Shown here piece after piece: positions 1-6,083 of a DNA stretch of 6,665 bases. Source of the stretch: Erysipelotrichaceae bacterium (lineage in GTDB: Bacteria > Bacillota_I > Bacilli_A > Erysipelotrichales > Erysipelotrichaceae); NCBI GenBank assembly GCA_027449005.1, contig DAIDML010000041.1:1-6665 (forward strand), written 5' to 3'. Below the pieces are notes generated by a model that was given only the letters and a program-made list of their open reading frames with translations, ran no database searches and was not told the origin of the DNA. The position numbers were made by a program, and so were the translations under genes. Within the stretch, counting starts at the first letter, position 1, and every line of letters begins with the position of its first letter.

Positions 1-1
1 T

Positions 2-820
2 TATGCCTTAGGAGATGCAGTCGAGGTCAAACATCGTGTCAGTGGATTAAGCACGAAAATTCCACTTGCGTGGCCTGCGAATCGTCAAGCCATCGTGGTC
101 GCCAATCATATTTTTGGCATTAAGGACAGCTATAAAGGATCCATGGGTACAGCGGTAGTGAAAGTGTTTGATTACACCATCGCAACCACAGGTCTTAATG
201 AAAAAGCACTAAAACAACTCAGTCTTCCTTATCAAAGTGTGCATGTTCAACGCAACAATCACGCTTCCTATTATCCAAATGCCAAAGAAATGAACCTTAA
301 ACTCTTGTTTCATCCTACCACAGGTGAAATCTATGGTGCACAAGGGGTAGGTTATGAAGGAGTTGAAAAACGTATTGACGTGATCGCAACCGCCATGATT
401 GGAAAACTCACAGCACATGACTTAGTTGATTTAGAACTCTCTTATGCTCCTCCATTTGGCTCTGCAAAAGATCCTGTCAACATATTAGGCTATGCTGCCC
501 TCAATCTAATCGATGGTCGTATACAAAAGGTGGATGTCTTACAAGTCAATGATCTTGTTTCAAATGGTGCCTTTATCTTGGATGTAAGAACTCCAGATGA
601 AGTGAAATATGGAAGCCTACCTAAAGCAACCAACATTGAGATTGATGAGCTTCGCTCTCGTCTAAATGAACTTCCAAGCAAAGACACCCCCATTTATGTG
701 TTGTGTCGGGTTGGACATCGCGGTTATGTTGCAACGATGATTCTAAATAACCTGGGTTATAATGCATTTAATATTGATGGTGGTTATGACTTGTACAAAG
801 CAGCAACAATGAAACTATAA
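2..820 (+). CDS. CoA-disulfide reductase with C-terminal rhodanese domain (3' part, cut by window edge)
   Basis: The reading frame is open from the left edge (first full codon at 2), giving 272 visible residues, so the 5' part lies outside; the GTG at 95 is internal. Residues about 1-35 (YALGDAVEV, then PLAWPANRQ) are the end of the FAD domain of flavin disulfide reductases. Residues about 60-170 are the dimerisation domain, with YYPN (90-93) and SYAPPF (147-152); the corresponding tyrosines in characterised CoA-disulfide reductases contact the bound CoA. Residues about 175-270 form a rhodanese domain with LDVRTPDE (193-200) and the loop CRVGHRG, whose Cys235 (codon 704-706) is the expected persulfide-carrying residue. 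The family uses NAD(P)H to reduce CoA-disulfides or CoA-persulfides, and the fused rhodanese points to sulfane-sulfur handling. This is a cytoplasmic enzyme. Complete fusions are about 550 residues, so roughly half is missing; FAD, NADH and active-site cysteine motifs cannot be checked. Confidence 0.9.
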   Translation, partial: YALGDAVEVKHRVSGLSTKIPLAWPANRQAIVVANHIFGIKDSYKGSMGTAVVKVFDYTIATTGLNEKALKQLSLPYQSVHVQRNNHASYYPNAKEMNLKLLFHPTTGEIYGAQGVGYEGVEKRIDVIATAMIGKLTAHDLVDLELSYAPPFGSAKDPVNILGYAALNLIDGRIQKVDVLQVNDLVSNGAFILDVRTPDEVKYGSLPKATNIEIDELRSRLNELPSKDTPIYVLCRVGHRGYVATMILNNLGYNAFNIDGGYDLYKAATMKL

Positions 821-821
821 A

Positions 822-858
822 AAACGGTGTAAGGTATGTCCTTACACCGTTTGTTTTA
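822..858. terminator. Bidirectional rho-independent terminator between convergent genes
   Basis: A perfect 13-bp stem (822-834 with 840-852, sequence AAACGGTGTAAGG and its complement) closes a 5-nt loop TATGT. On the plus strand it is followed by a T-rich stretch (TTTGTTTTAT). On the minus strand the A-run at 817-824 gives a U-tract. The stem starts two bases after the stop codon at 818-820 and ends three bases before the stop codon of the opposing gene at 856-858, so one hairpin serves both. Confidence 0.92.
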
Positions 859-1599
859 TACGTGATCTCCTTGTTCTTCTTGATGATTATCAATGAGTTT
901 AATCTGAGCGGTGGTCGCTAATGCCCCTAAATCTTTCAAGTATTCTTGTACCTGCATGTTACGACGTTGATCATGGTTAATGCTGATCATTACCATGTAT
1001 TCGTTTTGATTATCCACATGATTCGATCCTATGAAAAGCTGTTCAAGAATGCGAATGTTTCGCTTATGGGCAATGCTTGCGAAAACAGAAAAGTCTTGTG
1101 CAGTGGTGTAAATAAGAACCTTGGTCAGTTGTTTCTTATTGATCCAATCATTTTCAAGCGTCACCGCAAAGCGTAAGACCACGTAGATCAGAATGGTTGT
1201 CAGTATCGCCCCAAAGTAAAAACCGCTTCCAGCCGCAATTCCAATTGTCCCAACACTCCACAGACTAGCTGCAGTGGTTAAACCTCGCACATTTCCTCGT
1301 GACTGAATAATGGTTCCTGCTCCTAAAAATCCAATCCCTGAAATGATTTGAGCACCCAAACGTGCAGGATCAGGAAAAGCCCCTAGTGCATTGTATTCAT
1401 TGAAAAGATAGGTGGACGTCACCATCACTAAAGCAGAAGCCACACCCACTAGCGCATGAGTGCGTAATCCTGCAGCTCTGTTTTTTCGTGATCGCTCAAC
1501 CCCAATCATGCTTGATAAAAATAAAGCAATGAGTAATCGAGGAACGACGAATTGATAATCAATGATGTTTTGTGTAATGGATTGAATGAGTGTTTGCAT
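856..1599 (-). CDS. MgtC/SapB family membrane protein
   Basis: This 247-residue protein has the usual length for the longer MgtC/SapB/YhiD proteins. The N-terminal two-thirds (about 17-147) holds about five hydrophobic membrane segments and the family signature: GVERSRKNRAAGLRTHALVG (33-52), DPARLGAQIISGIGFLGAGT (77-96), and GLTTAASLWSVGTIGIAAG (106-124). The soluble tail (about 158-236) resembles the ACT-like domain seen in longer family members. MgtC proteins are inner-membrane factors linked to magnesium limitation and, in pathogens, to survival in macrophages by modulating the ATP synthase; most homologues in low-GC Gram-positives are uncharacterised, and transport itself is not established. 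The start is ATG at 1597-1599 with TGAGGT at 1603-1608, a rather short spacing of about 4 nt. It lies 57 nt downstream of the pyrophosphatase stop, separated by a strong terminator, so it probably has its own promoter. Only weak -10 candidates (TATACA at 1614-1619, TAAAAT at 1625-1630) are visible. No magnesium riboswitch fits in this short leader. Confidence 0.93.
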   Translation of the reverse strand: MQTLIQSITQNIIDYQFVVPRLLIALFLSSMIGVERSRKNRAAGLRTHALVGVASALVMVTSTYLFNEYNALGAFPDPARLGAQIISGIGFLGAGTIIQSRGNVRGLTTAASLWSVGTIGIAAGSGFYFGAILTTILIYVVLRFAVTLENDWINKKQLTKVLIYTTAQDFSVFASIAHKRNIRILEQLFIGSNHVDNQNEYMVMISINHDQRRNMQVQEYLKDLGALATTAQIKLIDNHQEEQGDHV

Positions 1600-1638
1600 A
1601 GAACCTCACATGATGTATAGTCTTATTTTAACACAAAT

Positions 1639-1669
1639 AAAAAAAAGGGCACGAGTTTATCGTGCACCA
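1639..1669 (-). terminator. Rho-independent terminator of the pyrophosphatase gene, overlapping its stop codon
   Basis: On the minus strand the bases read GG-T-GCACGA, loop TAAAC, then TCGTGC-CC, followed by eight T residues (1639-1646 in plus coordinates). The stem is 8 bp with one bulged T. The TAA stop (1657-1659) of the upstream gene lies in the loop, and its last codons (Gly-Ala-Arg) form the left arm. Confidence 0.85.
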
Positions 1670-3303
1670 TTTTCAATAACCAGTGATAGTCTAGGAATGA
1701 TTTGTTTCTTACGTGAGACCACATGCTCAATGAAGATGTCTTCATCATGCAGAATCGTAGGATAAGCTTCTTCCACAATCCATTTTTCTTTCCCAGCCAC
1801 AAACATGATGGAACCATTCTTTTCAATGGAGGTGAAGATCATGAGAAGTAAATCCAATTTATGTTCAACACAGTACACTTCCATGGCTTCTTTTAAAGAC
1901 GTGCGGATGGCTTCAAGTTCAGCTAGATTGTAAATGTTGACTTGACCTAATCTAAAACGATAATTGGAGATGACATACTCTTTTATGTCATACTCAATGA
2001 GTTCTTGAGGTGAGCGATTAAGCACACTGCTACCAATCGAGAACAACTCTTTTGCGAACACTTCACTGTCAATGTTGGCGATTTTCGCAAGTTCAAGTCC
2101 AATTTCCTTATCAATGGAAGTTGTGGTTGGGGAGTTGAAATTGAGGGTGTCTGACATCATAGCACCAAGCAGTAATCCCGCAATGTTTGAAGGGATATCA
2201 ACACGTTGTTCCTTGTACATCATGGCGATAATGGTTGACGTTGATCCTACCAATTGGTTTCTAAAGTTAATTGGCATTGATGTTTGAATATCACCAATAC
2301 GATGATGATCAATGATTTCTAAGATTTGCGCTTCTAAGATATTTTCCACACTTTGTGAAACTTCATTATGATCAACTAAAATAATATTTTTGTTTTTAGC
2401 ATTCAGTAAATGATAACGAGAAACCAGTCCAAAGATATGACCACGATCATCCACCACAGGATAGGCACGGTGGCGTGATTTGATGATTTTTTTGGCGACT
2501 TCAGACACATATTCAAGTTTATTGAAGGTCACTAGATTTCTTGACATGACGTATTTTATTGGTGAGGAGTAGAACAGGTAGCGAGCGGTGTTCATCGTGC
2601 CATGACCTGACAAAATCACTGCACATCCTTTATCTTTTGCGGCAGAGAGCACGGCTGGTGAAACAGAAGGTGCCCAAACCACCACTAAACATGCGGCATC
2701 TTTTTCAATGACATCTAATTGTGCCTGAGTATCATTACCCACAATGACTAGGCGATCAATTAAATCATAATTATCCAATTTAGACGCGGCAATCGCAATA
2801 ATGGAAACTTTACCATTAAGGCGCGTTTTCTTAGGAGCATATAATAGCTTTCCTTTGATTGTTTTAGAAATGTAATCAATGGGTGTTTCTTTCAACAATT
2901 CAATGCTTTTGGCTGTGTCCCCCATGGCTACTTCGGTCATGTTGGACATGGTAACCATTCCAATAAGTTTAGAATATTCATCCGCAACCACTAAAGTTGG
3001 TTTTTTCTTCGTGGTCATTAAGTTCCATGCTTCTAAGATGGTGGTCTCTTCTGAAACAATGATGGGATCATCCATCTCTATTTCATACAATTGAGAACGA
3101 GCATCATCCAAGTACACAGGTTTAGCAAACCCAAAGCGATTGAGCAAATACTCACTCTCATGATTAATATCACCTAAACGCGCCGCAATGGCATTCATGC
3201 CTTTCTCACGTTTAAGATGCGCATACGCAATAGAAGCACAGATTGAATCACTATCTGGATGACGATGACCAACCACATAAACAACTTCATTATTTTGATT
3301 CAT
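1657..3303 (-). CDS. ppaC: Manganese-dependent inorganic pyrophosphatase with CBS and DRTGG regulatory domains
   Basis: A 548-residue family II (DHH superfamily) pyrophosphatase that hydrolyses PPi to phosphate in the cytoplasm, pulling biosynthetic reactions forward. The catalytic core is split. Residues 1-65 carry motif 1, GHRHPDSDS (12-20; metal ligands expected at H13, D17, D19). Then follow CBS1 (about 75-130), a DRTGG-like domain (about 180-245) and CBS2 (about 248-303, ending in the family-typical LVSRYHLL). The DHH core resumes with VDHNE (310-314), IDHH (331-334), GSTSTI (353-358) and SDTLNFNSPT (384-393). The C-terminal DHHA2 domain has SRKKQIIPRL (530-539), the Arg/Lys substrate-binding segment. 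All expected metal-binding residues are present. In characterised CBS-pyrophosphatases, adenine nucleotides or diadenosine polyphosphates bind the CBS domains and tune activity; that is inferred here. Start ATG 3301-3303 has a strong AAAGGAG (3310-3316), spacing 6. Its length matches the CBS-DRTGG-CBS subfamily (about 545 residues) against about 310 for simple PpaC. Confidence 0.95.
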   Translation of the reverse strand: MNQNNEVVYVVGHRHPDSDSICASIAYAHLKREKGMNAIAARLGDINHESEYLLNRFGFAKPVYLDDARSQLYEIEMDDPIIVSEETTILEAWNLMTTKKKPTLVVADEYSKLIGMVTMSNMTEVAMGDTAKSIELLKETPIDYISKTIKGKLLYAPKKTRLNGKVSIIAIAASKLDNYDLIDRLVIVGNDTQAQLDVIEKDAACLVVVWAPSVSPAVLSAAKDKGCAVILSGHGTMNTARYLFYSSPIKYVMSRNLVTFNKLEYVSEVAKKIIKSRHRAYPVVDDRGHIFGLVSRYHLLNAKNKNIILVDHNEVSQSVENILEAQILEIIDHHRIGDIQTSMPINFRNQLVGSTSTIIAMMYKEQRVDIPSNIAGLLLGAMMSDTLNFNSPTTTSIDKEIGLELAKIANIDSEVFAKELFSIGSSVLNRSPQELIEYDIKEYVISNYRFRLGQVNIYNLAELEAIRTSLKEAMEVYCVEHKLDLLLMIFTSIEKNGSIMFVAGKEKWIVEEAYPTILHDEDIFIEHVVSRKKQIIPRLSLVIENGAR

Positions 3304-3343
3304 GAAACACTCCTTTGTGGGATTTTGTTAAGCAGTTTTTATC

Positions 3344-3349
3344 ATTATA
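3344..3349 (-). promoter_or_regulatory. Candidate -10 element for the pyrophosphatase gene
   Basis: The minus strand reads TATAAT here, a perfect -10 consensus. It predicts a transcript starting near 3337 with a leader of about 34 nt that includes the AAAGGAG site. No good -35 hexamer is seen at 16-18 nt, so this call rests on the -10 and its position. The 114-nt gap between this gene and the upstream reductase gene contains nothing else obvious except the inverted repeat at its far end. Confidence 0.55.
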
Positions 3350-3389
3350 CACTATCCAATTCACTTAAAAGTAGACTAAATATGATAAT

Positions 3390-3417
3390 TACAATATGAA
3401 TAGTTATTCATGTTGTA
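3390..3417. terminator. AT-rich inverted repeat abutting the CoA-disulfide reductase stop; possible weak terminator
   Basis: Two 12-nt arms (3390-3401 and 3406-3417) flank a 4-nt loop. As minus-strand RNA there is one C-A mismatch; as plus-strand RNA that position is a G-U pair, so the plus-strand hairpin is fully paired. It touches the TAA stop at 3418-3420. There is no clear U-tract after it on the minus strand, so termination would be weak. It could instead be a protein-binding palindrome or an mRNA 3'-end stabiliser. Confidence 0.4.
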
Positions 3418-4746
3418 TTATGGCTTAACTTTGATGGTTTGGGCTGCAATTTGAGTCACATCATAGGTTGTCGCAAATGGAGGTGCATACCCTAAATCCA
3501 AGTTTGCAAACATCTTGGCTGTCATTTTTGCGGTAATAGCCACACTGTAAGCATGTGAGCGTAAAGCAGCATTCTTTTCTCCCGCCAACTGTGCTCCTAG
3601 TAATACCCCTGTTTTCGCATCCGCCACCAGTTTAATATGAATATCAGTTGCATTTGGATAATAACGTGGATGATCATGGGATGTCACAAACGTCGTGACC
3701 ACATCCATGTTGAGGGCATTCGCCTCTTGTTCACTCAACCCTGTTTTCGCAAATTCCATCTTACACAGTCTTAACATGGCTGAACCTAAAGCCATATGAT
3801 AATCACTGTCTTCGCCTGCTAATACTTCAGCTAAATTTCTTCCCTGTTTATTCGCATTGGTTCCTAAAGGCAAGAATTTTTGTTCGTTGGTAATCATGTG
3901 TGTCACCACACTGCAATCCCCTGCAGAATACACATCTTCTACGTTGGTTCTCATTTTTGTATCCACTAAAACAGCACCATTTGAAGCCAGTGCAATGCCT
4001 GTGTCTTTCAAGAACTGAGTGTTAGGTCTTACTCCTAAGGCTAAAACCACGATATCAACGTTTAGTTCACGTTGATCTGTGATGATTTTTACTCCACCCT
4101 CACTGTCTTGAATGTCCACCAATGATTCAGAAGTGTAAACCTCTACATGATTAGATTTTAATTCTTCTAATGCCATCTTGGAAAACTCTTCATCAAAAGT
4201 ATGAAGCACTCGATCAGCTTTTTCGATTAACACCACTTCTTTGTGATTGTGGACAGCTGCTTCCACAAGTTCTAATCCAATGTATCCGCCACCGATAATT
4301 CCAATTCTTTGTGCTTTAATATAGGCTTGTTTAAGATGTTCCCCATCTTCAAGCGTCTTCAATGTGAAGATTTTTTCTTTGTTTTTACTGCTTAATTTTG
4401 GAACTATCGGAGATGCTCCTGATGCGATGACACATCGATCATATTCCAATGTGAAAGTCCCATCAGGATTCACACCATGAATGATTTTATTGAATGGATC
4501 AAGTTGAGTGACTTCATGAAAAATTCTCACATCAATCCCTGAATCACGCATTTGCTTAACAGAGCGAATGTTCATGTTGGTGATATCAGGATTCTCTTGT
4601 GAAACATAATACGGAAGTCCACATGCACCATAGGAGATAACATCCATTTTCTCCAACACAATGATTGTCTCCTCTTTCGCTTCTCTTCTAAGTTTTGCGG
4701 CAACACTCATGCCTGCAGCTACACCACCAATGATAATTGTTGTCAT
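3418..4746 (-). CDS. cdr: CoA-disulfide reductase (FAD/NAD(P)H-dependent, stand-alone form)
   Basis: A 442-residue single-cysteine flavin disulfide reductase that reduces CoA-disulfide (or CoA-persulfide/polysulfide) with NAD(P)H in the cytoplasm, keeping CoA thiols reduced. The FAD motif is IIGGVAAGMS (5-14). The active-site motif SYGACGLPYY places the redox cysteine at 42; CGLPYY is the CoA-disulfide reductase form and differs from the motif of water-forming NADH oxidases. The NAD(P)-binding motif IGIIGGGYIGLE is at about 148-159, with an acidic end of strand 2 (VVLIEKADRVL). The second FAD motif, YSAGDC, is near 273-278. The dimerisation domain has YYPN (362-365) and LGYAPPF (418-424), matching the CoA-contacting tyrosines of the Staphylococcus aureus enzyme. 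It stops right after this domain with no rhodanese. Length is normal (about 440). The start ATG is preceded by GAGGTGA (4750-4756). It is divergent from the MazG-like gene. NADH oxidase or persulfide reductase activity cannot be excluded from sequence. Confidence 0.9.
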   Translation of the reverse strand: MTTIIIGGVAAGMSVAAKLRREAKEETIIVLEKMDVISYGACGLPYYVSQENPDITNMNIRSVKQMRDSGIDVRIFHEVTQLDPFNKIIHGVNPDGTFTLEYDRCVIASGASPIVPKLSSKNKEKIFTLKTLEDGEHLKQAYIKAQRIGIIGGGYIGLELVEAAVHNHKEVVLIEKADRVLHTFDEEFSKMALEELKSNHVEVYTSESLVDIQDSEGGVKIITDQRELNVDIVVLALGVRPNTQFLKDTGIALASNGAVLVDTKMRTNVEDVYSAGDCSVVTHMITNEQKFLPLGTNANKQGRNLAEVLAGEDSDYHMALGSAMLRLCKMEFAKTGLSEQEANALNMDVVTTFVTSHDHPRYYPNATDIHIKLVADAKTGVLLGAQLAGEKNAALRSHAYSVAITAKMTAKMFANLDLGYAPPFATTYDVTQIAAQTIKVKP

Positions 4747-4762
4747 AGTTCACCTCAATCTC

Positions 4763-4768
4763 ATTATA
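4763..4768 (-). promoter_or_regulatory. Candidate -10 element for the CoA-disulfide reductase gene
   Basis: TATAAT on the minus strand lies 16 nt upstream of the ATG. The predicted start of transcription is near 4756, so the leader would be only about 10 nt and begin at the GAGGTGA ribosome binding site. The -35 region is poor (TGTCAA at 17 nt spacing, on the strand opposite a consensus TTGACA). Confidence 0.5.
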
Positions 4769-4785
4769 AAAGAGATTCAAGAAAA

Positions 4786-4814
4786 TTGACAGTCATTAGC
4801 GACTATGAAAGAAT
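4786..4814 (+). promoter_or_regulatory. Candidate promoter for the MazG-like gene
   Basis: A perfect -35 TTGACA (4786-4791) is followed after 17 nt by AAGAAT (4809-4814), a 4-of-6 match to the -10 consensus. Transcription would start about 4821, at the AGGAG ribosome binding site (4821-4825), giving a leader of about 12 nt. The weak -10 keeps confidence moderate. Confidence 0.45.
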
Positions 4815-4832
4815 ATCTACAGGAGAACAGTT

Positions 4833-5174
4833 ATGGATCAATTAATGAAGATTATCGATGAGTTTTGCAGCGAGAGAGACTGGGACCAGTATCATTCCCC
4901 CAAAGAATTAGCCATTGGATTATCCACTGAAGCCAATGAACTCCTTGCATTGTTTAGATTTCAAAGTGATGAGCAAATCAAGCAAATGATGATTGAACAA
5001 AGAGAAGCCATTGAAGATGAAGTGGTGGACAGTCTTTTCTTTATCTTACGATTTGCCTCTCTTTATCATGTTGATTTACTTGAAGCATTAGAAAGAAAGA
5101 TGGTGAGAAACCGTTTAAAATATCCCGTTGAACTTTCTAAAGGGAAAAACATCAAGTATACACATTTAAAATAA
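4833..5174 (+). CDS. MazG-like nucleotide pyrophosphohydrolase
   Basis: A 113-residue all-helical protein of the small MazG-like (RS21-C6/dCTP pyrophosphatase-type) group, which hydrolyses (d)NTPs to NMP and PPi to clean up nucleotide pools; the substrate cannot be read from sequence. N-terminal FCSERDWDQYHSPKELA (11-27) is the family's typical entry motif. The metal-binding set is visible as E33 and E36 (STEANELL) on one helix and E63 and D66 (EDEVVDSLFF) on the next. The C-terminal KMVRNRLKYPVE (89-100) and SKGKNIKY (102-109) supply the Lys/Asn/Tyr residues usually near the nucleotide phosphates. Length is normal for the single-domain form. Start ATG 4833-4835 has AGGAG at 4821-4825, spacing 7. 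It is transcribed alone, divergent from the CoA-disulfide reductase gene (86 nt between starts), and ends at a bidirectional terminator. Its product PPi is a substrate of the pyrophosphatase nearby, though a functional pairing is only inference. Confidence 0.92.
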   Translation: MDQLMKIIDEFCSERDWDQYHSPKELAIGLSTEANELLALFRFQSDEQIKQMMIEQREAIEDEVVDSLFFILRFASLYHVDLLEALERKMVRNRLKYPVELSKGKNIKYTHLK

Positions 5175-5190
5175 GATTCATAGACATAAG

Positions 5191-5226
5191 AAAACGAGGT
5201 AATCAATGAATGATTCCTCGTTTTTA
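5191..5226. terminator. Bidirectional rho-independent terminator between MazG-like gene and sortase
   Basis: AAAACGAGG (5191-5199) pairs with CCTCGTTTT (5216-5224), and AATCA (5201-5205) pairs with TGATT (5211-5215) around a 5-nt loop ATGAA. The stem is 14 bp with a single bulged T at 5200. U-rich tracts follow on both strands. It lies 16 nt after the MazG-like stop and overlaps the first base of the opposing sortase stop codon (5224-5226). Confidence 0.9.
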
Positions 5227-6045
5227 GTTATTCGACGCTGATACAGATTGTAGTACCGCATGAACGATAATACGTCCATTATTCACATCATCTGTACAAG
5301 AAACTAAGGTTAAGATATGATCCTTATTTGAAATGTCAGTGTTGGCAGGATACATGGATCGAGATGTAAATGTATTAAACAGGTTTTGTAGATTACGGTT
5401 GTTGGCAGGAATACTTAAGCGGGTTGTGGTTGCATCCACTTGATAAGCCGAGAAAATACGATAGGTACGAATTTCATTTTTTAGTCTTATTTCAATAGTG
5501 GAATGATTGTTGAAGAACGATTGACGTTTGTATAAATCAATGGCTCCAAACATGGATTGGTCTCTCATCGCATGACCATACAGCACGATATGATTATCTG
5601 AGAAATCGCTCTTGTTACGATAATCCATGAAAATAGCACCGTGTTTTAAGCGTCTTCTTTGAAAGTTATGATTCAGATAATAACTGTTATCTTGTCCTAA
5701 CACAAAAGGATAATTGATTTTTGTTCCATTAACCACAATCCAACCAACATAATCATCATTAATGGATTCAAATTGTTGATGAAGTTCAGAAAGGGATAAC
5801 TGTTCAATTTCCGCAAAGTTTAAGTCGGGATTTTCCGCAATGAGCCGATCACGTATTTCTTCTTGCACATCCAAGAGTTCCACCACTTCTCTGATGTCTT
5901 GTTGATTAACATAGGAAAGATAATAATCATACCCATAAAGTCCTAAGGCAACTAAGATTAAAACCACACCAAAAAGTCGTATCACTGTATTGATCGAAAT
6001 CTTTTTCTTCTTTTTATTTGGTTGTTGGGTTTCTTGTTTTCTCAT
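5224..6045 (-). CDS. srtB: Class B sortase
   Basis: From ATG at 6043-6045 this is 273 residues. A very basic N-terminus (KKKKK at 11-15) precedes one membrane anchor (about 21-43), then an extracytoplasmic transpeptidase domain. Class B features are YVGWIVVNGTKINYPFVLGQDNSYYL (99-124), GAIFMDYRN (136-144), the catalytic histidine in LYGHAM (His158), the catalytic cysteine in TLVSC (Cys250) and arginine in NGRIIVHA (Arg258), so the triad is intact. Sortases cut a C-terminal sorting signal and attach surface proteins to peptidoglycan or pilins. No protein with a sorting signal is in the window, so the substrate is unknown. An in-frame GTG at 6085-6087, overlapping the upstream TGA, would add 14 residues, but ATG places the positive cluster and anchor normally. 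Neither start has a good ribosome binding site; a TATAAT lies exactly 6 nt before the ATG. It shares strand with the oxidoreductase genes, with no evident functional link. Confidence 0.9.
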   Translation of the reverse strand: MRKQETQQPNKKKKKISINTVIRLFGVVLILVALGLYGYDYYLSYVNQQDIREVVELLDVQEEIRDRLIAENPDLNFAEIEQLSLSELHQQFESINDDYVGWIVVNGTKINYPFVLGQDNSYYLNHNFQRRRLKHGAIFMDYRNKSDFSDNHIVLYGHAMRDQSMFGAIDLYKRQSFFNNHSTIEIRLKNEIRTYRIFSAYQVDATTTRLSIPANNRNLQNLFNTFTSRSMYPANTDISNKDHILTLVSCTDDVNNGRIIVHAVLQSVSASNN

Positions 6046-6051
6046 GCTTTT

Positions 6052-6057
6052 ATTATA
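6052..6057 (-). promoter_or_regulatory. Candidate -10 element for the sortase gene
   Basis: TATAAT on the minus strand, 6 nt upstream of the ATG at 6043-6045, inside the short gap after the oxidoreductase gamma subunit. Normal spacing would start transcription at the A of the ATG, giving a leaderless message. The -35 region at 17 nt (TTTTCT) is a weak 3-of-6 match. Confidence 0.4.
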
Positions 6058-6083
6058 GACAATTGTTGACCATAAGAAAAGAC

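Noticed and set aside
209..418. Minus-strand open frame of 69 codons
   Set aside because: Lies opposite the strongly conserved reductase domain; no ribosome binding site or recognisable motif.
490..693. Minus-strand open frame of 67 codons
   Set aside because: Antisense shadow of the rhodanese domain, low-complexity Ser/Arg-rich composition, no family features.
95..820. GTG at 95 as a true start giving a short rhodanese-type protein
   Set aside because: The frame continues upstream to the edge with conserved FAD-domain residues, and no ribosome binding site precedes the GTG.
946..1176. Plus-strand open frame of 76 codons
   Set aside because: Antisense to the ACT-like tail of the MgtC-family gene, with no supporting motif.
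1600..1656. Magnesium-sensing riboswitch before the MgtC-family gene
   Set aside because: The gap is only 57 nt and is mostly occupied by the upstream terminator; no room for an M-box structure.
1623..1826. Minus-strand open frame of 67 codons in another frame
   Set aside because: Overlaps the end of the pyrophosphatase gene, whose DHHA2 motif is intact in the other frame; it also runs through the terminator.
2072..2287. Plus-strand open frame of 71 codons
   Set aside because: Antisense shadow of the DHH catalytic domain of the pyrophosphatase.
2879..3094. Plus-strand open frame of 71 codons
   Set aside because: Antisense shadow of the first CBS domain.
4791..4808. Imperfect palindrome (TCATTAG, CGA, CTATGA) between divergent genes as a regulator site
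   Set aside because: Arms differ in length by one base and are short enough to arise by chance; matches no operator I recognise, including Rex-type sites.
6058..6066. ACAATTGT palindrome upstream of the sortase as an operator
   Set aside because: Only eight bases and AT-rich; expected by chance in this composition.
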